Positions 14,039 through 22,597 of a stretch of 34,221 nucleotides of DNA are shown one piece after another (within the stretch, counting starts at the first letter, position 1; each line of letters opens with the position of its first letter). Under the pieces are notes generated by a model. The model made no database searches and was not told the DNA's origin. It saw nothing but the letters and a program-made list of their open reading frames with translations. The position numbers were made by a program, and so were the translations under genes. Source of the DNA: Spartobacteria bacterium. Lineage in GTDB: Bacteria > Verrucomicrobiota > Kiritimatiellia > RZYC01. Location of the stretch: positions 1 to 34,221 of the forward strand of contig RZZM01000012.1 of assembly GCA_009929845.1 (NCBI GenBank). The letters are read 5' to 3'.

Positions 14039-16024
14039 CTAATCGCACTCTTTCCGCACCGGATGGAGCCACCAGGTGACGCCGAGATGAACATCATTTT
14101 CACATCGGGGGCAGTAGCCTTCTTCGTAGACGATGTAGTCCATGTGGTCAGGAAAGGGTTGCTGACGGATCAGGTATGGGATCAGGGGAATGACGCGGCG
14201 TGTCATACCGGGACCGAAAAACGGATATTCGTACCGGTCGACCGGGGCGACCAGCCCCACCGTGGCGTCCGGGGGGACAAGGGTTTCATAGGCGCGCAGG
14301 GCGTCAAGTTCCCAGGGACGATTGCTCATCAGTTGCGCGTGGCGGTCCTGCGAAAATACCGACCGGCTTTTGTAAGCGGGCCAGTCCACGGTGATCAAGG
14401 CGCGCTGGTCCCGAAAGGTTACGGCGCTCAGCGCGGTGATGATGGCCACCCACACCACCACCTGCAGGTAGAGATAGACCCAACGTTTCCGGGTGGTCAT
14501 GAGATATCCGGCCAGCGGGGCGCCGAATGCCGCCGCGGCAGTGAAATACCTTCCACGCCAGGGATCATAGGGCCCGATATAGCCTTGCAGCGCCCAGAAC
14601 ATGAAAAAGCCGATCGATAACCAACGCATATCCCATCCGGGAAGGATGAACAGCACGCTCAACAACGCTACCATCCAAATGAACGCGAAGCCTGTGATGC
14701 CCCAATACGAGCTGTCTTCGTGCGGTCGGAGCGGTCGCAGGTATGCAAACGGGGCCCGGCACTCCTGTGTGTCTTCCAGGTCAAGTCCCGTGGAGGCCAT
14801 GACGGCCCCGATCAGCCTGCGCGATGCGTTTCTGCATTTCAGTACGGGCGTCGCCGGGGGCAGGGATTCAAGGGAAGCGGCATCCACGCCGAAGCGCAGC
14901 ACATTCTTTGTGCCGAATTTCAGCCGGTGCGAAAGGGTTCCTCCTTCAAAAGAATGGGCGGCGCGTACATCCTCCGGTCCTACCGGGTGCCCGTACAAAC
15001 GGATATTGGCGATGTACCCCGACGGCGCGGTCCAGAGCAGCAGGGCTCCCAACAGCATACCGGCAAACACCACCAGGACGCGAACACGTTCGGCCACGGC
15101 GACGCCTTCCCGGGCAAGAACAACATATACAAAAATCAGACCCAACGCGGGGCCCACCAACAGAAAGGAGACCTTGGTTCCCAACCCCAGTCCAATGGCC
15201 ATGGCCGCCAGCCAGAGATAGCGCCTGGAAGGGATCGTCTTGAAACGAAACAGCGCGTACACCGCGCAGCAGGCCAGGGCGGCAAGGAGCAGATCATTCT
15301 GCGTGGTGGTGGCCTGCATAAGCGCGGAGATGAACAGTCCGAAACAACCCGCGGCGAACAAACCGGCGGCGTCTTTTTTGAATACCTCCCGGGCAATGCC
15401 GAACAGCGCCACCACGCAGGTCCAGTACGCCACAAACTGCGGGGCCTGCATCCAGTTTTCCCGGCATCCGGAAGCCAGCCAGGAAAAAATCAGCATCACC
15501 GCGCTGTTCCGCGGATGGGCGACCTGGGCCCAGTAGTTGGCGTCGTAATGCGCCAGGGACCCCTGCTGCAAAAAGTAGGCGACACGGGCAAGATGATAGG
15601 TCATGCTGTCCCAGTTATGCGGCGCGCAACGCAACACGATCAACCCGTTAATAATCCCCAGGCCAAACACCGTTGCCCAGAGCGGCGCGAGCAACCCGCA
15701 TTCGCGGCGCGTCAGGCCGCGGCATAACTCGACCATCCGACGAAAAAACCAGGGCGGCGAGGGCCATTGCCACATCCGCGCGCGGGCCCGCGTACTGAAG
15801 AAGGCCACCACAAGCAGGACGACCAGCAAGACCCCTTCCAGGACAATCCAGCACCCCATCTGATCAAGCCGGTTCAGCCAGGAGCAAAGATACCCGACCA
15901 ACACAACGTGCCCCATCGCCATCACCGGCAGGCAGACGGCCTTGTCCAATCCGCGTGTGGGAAAGAGCAGCGCGGCCAGCCACCAGGTATTCACGGCACA
16001 CAGAATCAGCAGGAGCCAGTTCAC
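14039..16024 (-). CDS. Polytopic GT-C/GT39-like membrane protein
   Basis: Multiple TM segments; HNWDSMTYHLARVAYFLQQGSLAHYDANYWAQVAHPRNS. GTG start (VNWLLLIL) forms a 4-nt GTGA overlap with the GT4 stop; the longer ATG ORF to 16123 is less likely. Confidence 0.75.
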   Translation of the reverse strand: MNWLLLILCAVNTWWLAALLFPTRGLDKAVCLPVMAMGHVVLVGYLCSWLNRLDQMGCWIVLEGVLLVVLLVVAFFSTRARARMWQWPSPPWFFRRMVELCRGLTRRECGLLAPLWATVFGLGIINGLIVLRCAPHNWDSMTYHLARVAYFLQQGSLAHYDANYWAQVAHPRNSAVMLIFSWLASGCRENWMQAPQFVAYWTCVVALFGIAREVFKKDAAGLFAAGCFGLFISALMQATTTQNDLLLAALACCAVYALFRFKTIPSRRYLWLAAMAIGLGLGTKVSFLLVGPALGLIFVYVVLAREGVAVAERVRVLVVFAGMLLGALLLWTAPSGYIANIRLYGHPVGPEDVRAAHSFEGGTLSHRLKFGTKNVLRFGVDAASLESLPPATPVLKCRNASRRLIGAVMASTGLDLEDTQECRAPFAYLRPLRPHEDSSYWGITGFAFIWMVALLSVLFILPGWDMRWLSIGFFMFWALQGYIGPYDPWRGRYFTAAAAFGAPLAGYLMTTRKRWVYLYLQVVVWVAIITALSAVTFRDQRALITVDWPAYKSRSVFSQDRHAQLMSNRPWELDALRAYETLVPPDATVGLVAPVDRYEYPFFGPGMTRRVIPLIPYLIRQQPFPDHMDYIVYEEGYCPRCENDVHLGVTWWLHPVRKECD

Positions 16025-17313
16025 CGCACCGGGTCCTCGTCGGGCCGCACCAGCCCCCGGTACTTCAGACGCAACAGTCGGCTGTGCATCCATAAGGGGT
16101 CCAACCATCGCAAGGCCCCCCACCCTCGGGAAACTGATGGGGACGCCCCGCCGGAACCAGCGGCTCGCTTTGTAACGCTTTCATAGAAGGACAACAACCG
16201 GCGCGTGTTGCTCTCGGCGTCAAAATGCGCCTGGGCGAAAGCGGCCGCGGCGGCGCCCATCCGCGCGGCTTTGTCCGGGTTCATGAAAAGTTCGATACAG
16301 CGCCGCGCGATTTCCTCGGAGGTTCCCTCCCGCAGCAACAGGACGTCCCGGTCATCCTCCAGCAGGTCGGCGATGTTGGCGTCAGGAATAATCACCGGAC
16401 GACCCGCGGCCAGAAACTGCGGAATCTTTGAGGGCAACCGGTAGCGGTTGAACATGTCCAGCCGCCCCGGTTGCACCAGCACATCCGCCAGGGCCATCAG
16501 GCGCGGCACCATATCCTTGTCCACATAACCCGCCACATGGACATACCGCCGCAGCGAGGGGTCCACCTGCCCGATGAATTCATCCGCGTGCGGACCGGTC
16601 TGGATAAGGTGACAGACCAGGCCCTGCCGGTTAATCATCGGCAAGGCCTGGAAAAGGAGCAACAGGTCATCCCTGTTCATACTATTGACGCCACCGGGAT
16701 AGTAAATCAGCCTCGCGTTTTCCGGGATATCAAACATCCGGCGCAAGGCGGGATCGGGGGGCATGGGACGGAACATTCGTACATCCACACCGGGGAGCAC
16801 GGACTGCACAGGAATGCCCTCCGGCACGAAATCCGCCAGCGAAGGCGTGATCACCGTCACCCCGTCGGCCTGCCCCAGGAACGCCGCTCCATGATGCGGA
16901 TGCATGCAGTGCGGCGGAACCAGATAGGCGCATTCGCGCGGCGAACAACCGAGCAGTTGCCGGTAAGGCACGCCCGCGGTGCGCGCGGTGATCCATTGTT
17001 CGTTGTCCTCAAGATGCAGCACCAGGCGGGCGTCGGGATAACGCCGTAACGCAGGCAGCACGGCCCGCCGAACGCATTCTCGCGGGGTCCACGCGTGAAT
17101 AATATCCGGCGACGCGTCTTCTCCGAAGAGCGGAAGGCCGTTGATTACGTGGTCGTACCCGACAAGACGCAGCGAGACACCACGCCCCGATTCTTCTTCC
17201 GGCAGCGCAACCGTACAGGAATGGCCCAACGCTTCAAGCGCGCCCGCGAAGCCGAAGATATGCTCGATGCTGTTGGAACGGAGTCCGCCATAATTCACAA
17301 ACAGGATATTCAT
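16021..17313 (-). CDS. Glycosyltransferase family 4 (GT-B fold)
   Basis: MNILFVNYGGLRSNSIEHIFGFAGALEALGHSCTVALP, IYYPGGVNSMNRDDLLLLFQALP, DVLVQPGRLDMFNRYRLPSKIPQFLAAGRPVII. ATGA overlap with the upstream gene. Confidence 0.9.
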   Translation of the reverse strand: MNILFVNYGGLRSNSIEHIFGFAGALEALGHSCTVALPEEESGRGVSLRLVGYDHVINGLPLFGEDASPDIIHAWTPRECVRRAVLPALRRYPDARLVLHLEDNEQWITARTAGVPYRQLLGCSPRECAYLVPPHCMHPHHGAAFLGQADGVTVITPSLADFVPEGIPVQSVLPGVDVRMFRPMPPDPALRRMFDIPENARLIYYPGGVNSMNRDDLLLLFQALPMINRQGLVCHLIQTGPHADEFIGQVDPSLRRYVHVAGYVDKDMVPRLMALADVLVQPGRLDMFNRYRLPSKIPQFLAAGRPVIIPDANIADLLEDDRDVLLLREGTSEEIARRCIELFMNPDKAARMGAAAAAFAQAHFDAESNTRRLLSFYESVTKRAAGSGGASPSVSRGWGALRWLDPLWMHSRLLRLKYRGLVRPDEDPVR

Positions 17314-19034
17314 TCGCGTCGCTCCCACAGCCCGCAGGTAACGGCGCGGTCCGCGCTCAATGGCCGATAACGCAACCGCCCCTGTTCGTGCTCCAACGCC
17401 CGACTGTAATACGGGTCGCGCCCTTCCGGCAACATCGCAAGCGTGTCCGCCTCCACGTCAAGGACCGCGCGCTGCCCTTTCGTCTCCACCGCCTCGCAAT
17501 CCGGCAGCAAGACATGCCGATACCCCTGCGCCAGGGCCCGCAGACAAAAATCCGTTTCACACGATAGGCGCGCCGCGCGCATGCCCCCCAGCGCCTCGAA
17601 CACCGACTTTTTGAGCATCATCCAGCCCAGGGGCAGGACGCCGACATTCTGCGTCAGGCGCAACCGGTTAAAATAGCCGGGGGCCTGTTCCGGCAGACCA
17701 TGATACGCCAGACGCATCCGGTGCTGTTCATCAATCAGCCCCCCATAGGCATGGATGTGTCGGTCCTGGGTCAGGAGTCGTCCGCCCACCCCAGCGACAC
17801 CGTCAAGCTGTGCAACCCCCAACATACGCTGCGCCCAGCCCTTTGTCCGTAAATGAACAGACGCCGCCGTCAGCGCCAGATAGTCCCCCTTCGCCATGGC
17901 CACCGCCTGGTTGATGGCCGACGCCGGGGAATCCGTCGCCGACACCGCGCACACGCGCACATCCTCCGGCGGGGCCTCGCCGTCGGACGGGGCAATGACG
18001 ATATATTCCACGTTCGCGTAGGCCACACTGTCCCGCGCCGCGCGCAGGCAGGCCTCGCATTCACGGCGCGTCGCGGACGATAGAACAATCACGGACATCA
18101 ATGGTGTATTTTCTACATCGTAACGCACCTGGTAGTGATTCGGCAGACCGGCGCCGTCAACGGTGGCGGCCTGCCCCCGGCGCTTCAGGGCTTCCTCGAC
18201 CGCGCGGCGCCCGGCGTCATCGGTCTGCGCAGCGCCCGCGGCCCGGCGGCTGACGGATGTCGGGACATACCGCCAGTGATAGAGCACTTTGCGCAGATGA
18301 CCGATGCGCTTCGCCGCTTCGGTCAGTCGCAAGGCCAGGTCGTAATCCTGCGCCCCGTCGAATTCCGGACGCAGCCCCCCGACCTGCTCGATCAGCGACG
18401 CGCGCGCGAAGAGCGGATGGGTGATGTAGTTATGCGAGAGCAACAGTTCGGGCGAAAAATCCGGCTTGAAATGCCCATGCAGGAAACGCCCCTCGCAGGT
18501 AACGGTGTCCTCGTCGGCATACAGCACATCCGGGTCATGCACCATGATGGCCTTGACCGCCTCGAACAGCGCATCCGGGGTCAGCTCGTCATCATGATCG
18601 AGCAAAGTGATGTACTCGCCGGTCGCCAGGCCCCGCGCCCTTTCTGTCGCCCCGGAAATCCCAAGGTTGGTTTCCAGACGCTCAAAGCGCACGCGCTTGT
18701 CGTTCAACCCCTCGACAAAAGTTCGAACCTCGTCCGATGGAGAACAATCATCCACGATACAGAGTTGCCAGGCCGGATAGAGCTGGTCCTGGACCGACCG
18801 CACCGCCCGCTTCAGCCAACCCGCGTCGCCCGCATGAACCGGCAGCAAAATCGAGATTACCGGGTGCGCGGGAAACTGGTGAATCGTCTGTCGAATCGCC
18901 TCCCGGTCCAACCGGTCATCATAGACATAGCGATAACCCTGAAGGTAGTCCTGCAGCCTCGACCAGCCATACGACCAGCCCATCTCGCGCGCGTCGGCCC
19001 GCCATGCGCCCAGCCGCTTGCGCAACAACACCAT
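17310..19034 (-). CDS. Glycosyltransferase family 2, apparently tandem GT2-like domains
   Basis: ISILLPVHAGDAGWLKRAVRSVQDQLYPAWQLCIVDDCS, EYITLLDHDDELTPDALFEAV, PDVLYADED, second domain PLMSVIVLSSATRRECEACLRAARDS. Start ambiguous: ATG at 19034 or TTG at 19070. Confidence 0.88.
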   Translation of the reverse strand: MVLLRKRLGAWRADAREMGWSYGWSRLQDYLQGYRYVYDDRLDREAIRQTIHQFPAHPVISILLPVHAGDAGWLKRAVRSVQDQLYPAWQLCIVDDCSPSDEVRTFVEGLNDKRVRFERLETNLGISGATERARGLATGEYITLLDHDDELTPDALFEAVKAIMVHDPDVLYADEDTVTCEGRFLHGHFKPDFSPELLLSHNYITHPLFARASLIEQVGGLRPEFDGAQDYDLALRLTEAAKRIGHLRKVLYHWRYVPTSVSRRAAGAAQTDDAGRRAVEEALKRRGQAATVDGAGLPNHYQVRYDVENTPLMSVIVLSSATRRECEACLRAARDSVAYANVEYIVIAPSDGEAPPEDVRVCAVSATDSPASAINQAVAMAKGDYLALTAASVHLRTKGWAQRMLGVAQLDGVAGVGGRLLTQDRHIHAYGGLIDEQHRMRLAYHGLPEQAPGYFNRLRLTQNVGVLPLGWMMLKKSVFEALGGMRAARLSCETDFCLRALAQGYRHVLLPDCEAVETKGQRAVLDVEADTLAMLPEGRDPYYSRALEHEQGRLRYRPLSADRAVTCGLWERRE

Positions 19035-19064
19035 ATCCTTGAAAAAAGCGATACAACACTCCTT

Positions 19065-19257
19065 TTCCAACCATTGGAAACTTTTTTAGCGTTTTTTCCA
19101 ACCATTGGAAAATTCTTAGTCATTTTTTCCAATCATTGGAAACTTTTTCGCCGTTTTTTCCAATCATTGGAAACTTTTCAGCGGTTTTTTCCAATCATTG
19201 GAAACTTTTCAGCGGTTTTTTCCAATCATTGGAAACTTTTTCCAATGATTGGAAAAA
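19065..19257. repeat. Array of seven TTCCAAYNATTGGAA palindromes at 31-bp spacing (the last at 20 bp)
   Basis: 15-bp cores start at 19065, 19096, 19127, 19158, 19189, 19220 and 19240. Linkers are (A)ACTTTT(C)AGCGGTTTTT-like. The last unit is the perfect 21-nt palindrome TTTTTCCAATGATTGGAAAAA (19237-19257). Confidence 0.97.
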
Positions 19258-19291
19258 CGATTTTGAGCCCCAGGCCGGAACCCCACAGCAC

Positions 19292-19325
19292 CCGTCATTG
19301 CCGTCAATGCGGTCAATACGGTCAA
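19292..19325. repeat. 9-bp tandem word repeat (CCGTCATTG/CCGTCAATG/CGGTCAATA/CGGTCAA)
   Basis: About 3.8 direct copies at exactly 9-bp spacing in the intergenic region. Confidence 0.8.
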
Positions 19326-19353
19326 AAACACGCCCCCCCGGAGCGCACATCCA

Positions 19354-19380
19354 CGGGGCGGGCGCATCGCGCCCGCCCCG
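19354..19380 (-). terminator. GC-rich hairpin downstream of the 19395-19934 gene
   Basis: CGGGGCGGGCGC-ATC-GCGCCCGCCCCG, a perfect 12-bp stem just 3' of the stop codon. No immediate U-tract. Confidence 0.55.
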
Positions 19381-19394
19381 CGCATAAGATGTTA

Positions 19395-19934
19395 TCACTC
19401 GCAATGGATCAGGTAGTAGCGCGCGATATTGGTGGCGGAGCTAACGTTGAACCACACCGTGGTTTCGGCGCCGGCCAGTCCCTGCCCCTCGAATGCGGCC
19501 ACAGCCACATTAGTGAAGGCATGCTGTCCGAGGACCAGGCCTCCTTCTTCCTCGGTGACGTAGCGCACCTCGTATCGATTGCTATTGATTACGTAGAAGG
19601 TAACACCCATTTCGTTGGTGCCCATCTGGACATCCGCCAGGTCGGCCGGGTACAGGGTACAGGCGTCTTCCGCCTTCCAGAACCCGTTTTCGACCTGGTC
19701 GAGGTTGGCATTGGTGCAGATCAGGATCATCCCGCCCTGTCCCAGGGAACCTCCCAGCTTGATGGTATCCGCGGCATTGGTCGCGAACCCGCACCCGCCG
19801 GCATTGAGGCTTTCGTAGATGATGTCCGCGTCACCGCCCAGCCGTTCGCCGAGGGTAGAGCCCGTCAGCGCACACGCCAGGAGAACGCCCAGTGAGACGG
19901 CCATCGCATAGTGCATTTTTTTTGTCGGTGTCAT
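19395..19934 (-). CDS. Secreted hypothetical protein
   Basis: 179 aa with a signal peptide-like N-terminus (MHYAMAVSLGVLLACALTGSTLG). C-terminal half rich in short beta-strand-like segments. AGGAGG-like RBS. 21 nt after the preceding gene. Confidence 0.65.
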   Translation of the reverse strand: MTPTKKMHYAMAVSLGVLLACALTGSTLGERLGGDADIIYESLNAGGCGFATNAADTIKLGGSLGQGGMILICTNANLDQVENGFWKAEDACTLYPADLADVQMGTNEMGVTFYVINSNRYEVRYVTEEEGGLVLGQHAFTNVAVAAFEGQGLAGAETTVWFNVSSATNIARYYLIHCE

Positions 19935-19955
19935 GGCGACGCCTCCTTACTTGCA

Positions 19956-21908
19956 TCAGTCAAACCAGGAATTGGGCAACATGGGGAAAGTTCCTTGGTG
20001 TTCCGTATTATTGGCGGCGTCCGCCCCGGTCCCCATACCGGCCTGCGTCCACCCCGGGCCTGGCCCGCCCATATTGTTGATTGTCCCATAGACAATATTG
20101 TTGGCGTAAAACTGCGCATGTCCGGAAGTACCCACATCGCCTTGCACGGTGTTCTGCACAAAGCAGATGGTCGGGCCGGTGCCGCCGGCCAGGGGGTCCA
20201 CAACAGCGGACAGTCCCATGCCGGCCTCGGGTCCCTTGATATAGTTGTGCGTATAGAGGTGGACCGGCATAATTGGGCCGGGTTCAGCATCTTCGATAGC
20301 GGCATAGCCTCCGATGTTGGCCACTTCGCAGTAGGTCAGCTCGAAGGGGGTTACGCCCAGGTTGACCTGCAACGCGGCCATGGTGGCGGAGTTGTTGAAG
20401 ATGGAGGAATTATAGATGGCGATACTCTGGATATTGTTGATGCCGTCGCCAACCACCAGCCCATTACCGTCCATAGCTTCCGCATAGCAGTCCTGCACTT
20501 CCACCCGAGGGCCAAAGATATGCAGCGCACCGGCGAAGCGTGAATTATGGAACTTCACATCGCTGCCCAGGTCCGCGGCCACAATGGCAAGCCCCAGCAC
20601 AACGATATTTTCCACGCGCTGTTTTCCAGAAATATTTTTAGCGCCGCCCGCGACCTGCAACAGGCCCAGTTGCGGCCGTCCGAACCCGAGCACGTGCACG
20701 CTGCCCTTATTCATATTGAGGCCGCCGTAATTCCCGGAACAAATGACGACCGTGGAGGGCCCATTGGTATACTTCAGCGCCGCCAGGTCATAACCTGATT
20801 GCGGGTCGGGCAAGGGATCATCCACCGTCCCGCGGGCATTGAGTTTGCCGTTGGTGGCCACCCAGACGATGCAGTCGAGTTCGACGGGCAGATTGGTCAG
20901 GCCATGGCCGTCGCCGAAATACCTGCCGTTATGGATGGCATTATAGGCCATGTCAATATCCCCGCCCATCGTGAACCCGACGGCCTGGTTATTGGTCCAG
21001 ACCGGATCAGACTCCACATACACCGGCGTGCCGGTCGAGTAATCGGACATATCCGAACCCAGGATCATGGTGCGCGACGTTTCGTCATACATACCGGTGA
21101 CCACGCCGGACACGGACAGGTTGGTCGCGCCGGTGTCGACCGTCCAGGCCGCCGGGGCATTGGTCATGGTGGACAGGTCAAGTCCCGCGGCGTAGTCGGC
21201 GGTCCAGACCGGGTCCGACTCGACATACACCGGCGAGCCGGTGGCCAGGACGCCATTCGCCAGGTCGTTGGTATAGATCGGGTCCTGCTCGACAAAGACC
21301 GTGGCCGCGTTTGTCCAGGCCGCTCCGTTAAAGGTGAGCACTTCGCCGGACGCCGGCGCCTGGGCGCCTACATGAATCCCCTGCAGGTCGATAATGCGAT
21401 TATTGTGCGCCGGACCGCGGACATCTCCGCCGAGGGTCACGCTGTTGGTGGCAGCGGAAACCAGATCCGCCGCGTCAAAGCCGTCCAGCAAATCCGCATT
21501 GATCGCATACGGGGAGCTGACCAGTTTCTGGGAAGGAAGCATTTCATTGAAGGTGACATCATCGGTACTGAACCAGACACGCAGGTACAGATCATTGCCG
21601 TTGTTGAAAATATCCTTGTCGATCGGATTCATGGTCGCGTCGCCCAGCGTAAAACTGAAGACGCCGTTGTAGACCGAACCGGTAATGGAGGACGCCGGTT
21701 CCAGGGACACGGAACCGTCATTGGACCAGTAGTTGGTGGTGCTCAGCTCATCGGCGATGGCCACCTTGAAATACCCCGGCCCCGTAAACGGCAGGTCACT
21801 GATCAGCACCTTGCCCTGGTAGTCGAGTTCGGTAACGGGGTCCGCCCCGACCGACAGCACACATGCCAGACACACGCACGCAAAACAGAAAAATACCCTG
21901 ACGTTCAT
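19956..21908 (-). CDS. Secreted repeat/beta-helix-like hypothetical protein
   Basis: Start at MNVRVFFCFACVCLACVLSVGA (signal peptide; AGGAGG RBS). ESDPVWT repeats in the middle. C-terminal region has turn-rich repetitive segments (NIVVLGLAIVAADLGSDVKFHNSRFAGALHIFGPRVEVQDCYAEAM) like right-handed parallel beta-helix proteins. Confidence 0.7.
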   Translation of the reverse strand: MNVRVFFCFACVCLACVLSVGADPVTELDYQGKVLISDLPFTGPGYFKVAIADELSTTNYWSNDGSVSLEPASSITGSVYNGVFSFTLGDATMNPIDKDIFNNGNDLYLRVWFSTDDVTFNEMLPSQKLVSSPYAINADLLDGFDAADLVSAATNSVTLGGDVRGPAHNNRIIDLQGIHVGAQAPASGEVLTFNGAAWTNAATVFVEQDPIYTNDLANGVLATGSPVYVESDPVWTADYAAGLDLSTMTNAPAAWTVDTGATNLSVSGVVTGMYDETSRTMILGSDMSDYSTGTPVYVESDPVWTNNQAVGFTMGGDIDMAYNAIHNGRYFGDGHGLTNLPVELDCIVWVATNGKLNARGTVDDPLPDPQSGYDLAALKYTNGPSTVVICSGNYGGLNMNKGSVHVLGFGRPQLGLLQVAGGAKNISGKQRVENIVVLGLAIVAADLGSDVKFHNSRFAGALHIFGPRVEVQDCYAEAMDGNGLVVGDGINNIQSIAIYNSSIFNNSATMAALQVNLGVTPFELTYCEVANIGGYAAIEDAEPGPIMPVHLYTHNYIKGPEAGMGLSAVVDPLAGGTGPTICFVQNTVQGDVGTSGHAQFYANNIVYGTINNMGGPGPGWTQAGMGTGADAANNTEHQGTFPMLPNSWFD

Positions 21909-22045
21909 TCCTTGCCTCCTATCGTAGACTAACTCATTCATCTCTCGTACACATTTCATCGCGGCCCGATTAACCGCGCACATGATGATTCCAACATATA
22001 CATAAATAATGTCAATAAATATCACCCCAAAAAGACGCGGGTCGC

Positions 22046-22300
22046 TTAGTAATGATATCGTGCCTGTGCAATAAGCAGAGAATTGCCTTCAATAGAATAA
22101 ACGAGACGATGTTCATCTGTGATCCTTCTTGACCAATAACCGGATAAGTCATGTCTAAGAGGCTCTGGTTTTCCAATACCGTCAAAAGGATCCCTTTTTA
22201 TATCTTTGATTAGCAGAAGAATGCGTTTTGCAATTTTTCTGTCATTTGCAACCCAGTATGATACGTCTTCCCATCCTTGATCGGAGAATATAATTTTCAC
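22046..22300 (-). CDS. yoeB: YoeB/Txe family mRNA interferase toxin
   Basis: [68 protein letters not shown]...ARYHY, a classic YoeB sequence. Confidence 0.95.
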   Translation of the reverse strand: MKIIFSDQGWEDVSYWVANDRKIAKRILLLIKDIKRDPFDGIGKPEPLRHDLSGYWSRRITDEHRLVYSIEGNSLLIAQARYHY

Positions 22301-22554
22301 ATTAACTCCGGTAACGGTCGCTCAATACCTGCACCAGACCGCAACTGTTCAATAGAAAGTCGGAGACGTTTTGCATTCTTTGGACTTCGTAAAAGGTATG
22401 CGGTCTCTTCAAGTGCTTCATAATCATCTAACGACATCATGACAACAGCCTGATTACGATTACGCGTTATAATGACGGGATCGCGGTCGTCGCACACATG
22501 TTGCATAGTATTAGCGAGATTCTGTCTTGCTGTAGTATATGTTATAGCTTTCAT
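22297..22554 (-). CDS. yefM: YefM/Phd family antitoxin
   Basis: [64 protein letters not shown]. 4-nt ATGA overlap with yoeB. Confidence 0.95.
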   Translation of the reverse strand: MKAITYTTARQNLANTMQHVCDDRDPVIITRNRNQAVVMMSLDDYEALEETAYLLRSPKNAKRLRLSIEQLRSGAGIERPLPELM

Positions 22555-22574
22555 ATGTACAACATAGTGTACAT
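22555..22574. promoter_or_regulatory. YefM-type operator
   Basis: ATGTACA-ACATAG-TGTACAT with two TGTACA cores (22556-22561 and 22568-22573), 12 bp centre to centre, abutting the yefM ATG. Confidence 0.8.
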
Positions 22575-22597
22575 CTGCGACCCTTTCAAGCTTTTTT

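Noticed and set aside
16025-16123. Upstream ATG extension of the GT-C-like gene
   Set aside because: It would overlap the GT4 gene by 103 nt. The GTG at 16024 gives the same 4-nt overlap style as the other genes and starts right at the first TM segment.
19065-19257. CRISPR array interpretation of the 31-bp repeats
   Set aside because: The intervals between palindromes are about 16 bp and near identical, so there are no unique spacers. There are no cas genes in the window.
18135-19895. 586-aa plus-strand ORF crossing the palindrome array
   Set aside because: Antisense to the GT2 gene. It reads through the 31-bp repeat in all frames, which only shows that the repeat lacks stops. No protein family signal.
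21995-22025. TTGACATTATTTATG upstream of the beta-helix gene as a sigma-70 promoter
   Set aside because: A TTGACA box is present but I found no convincing -10 at the proper spacing.
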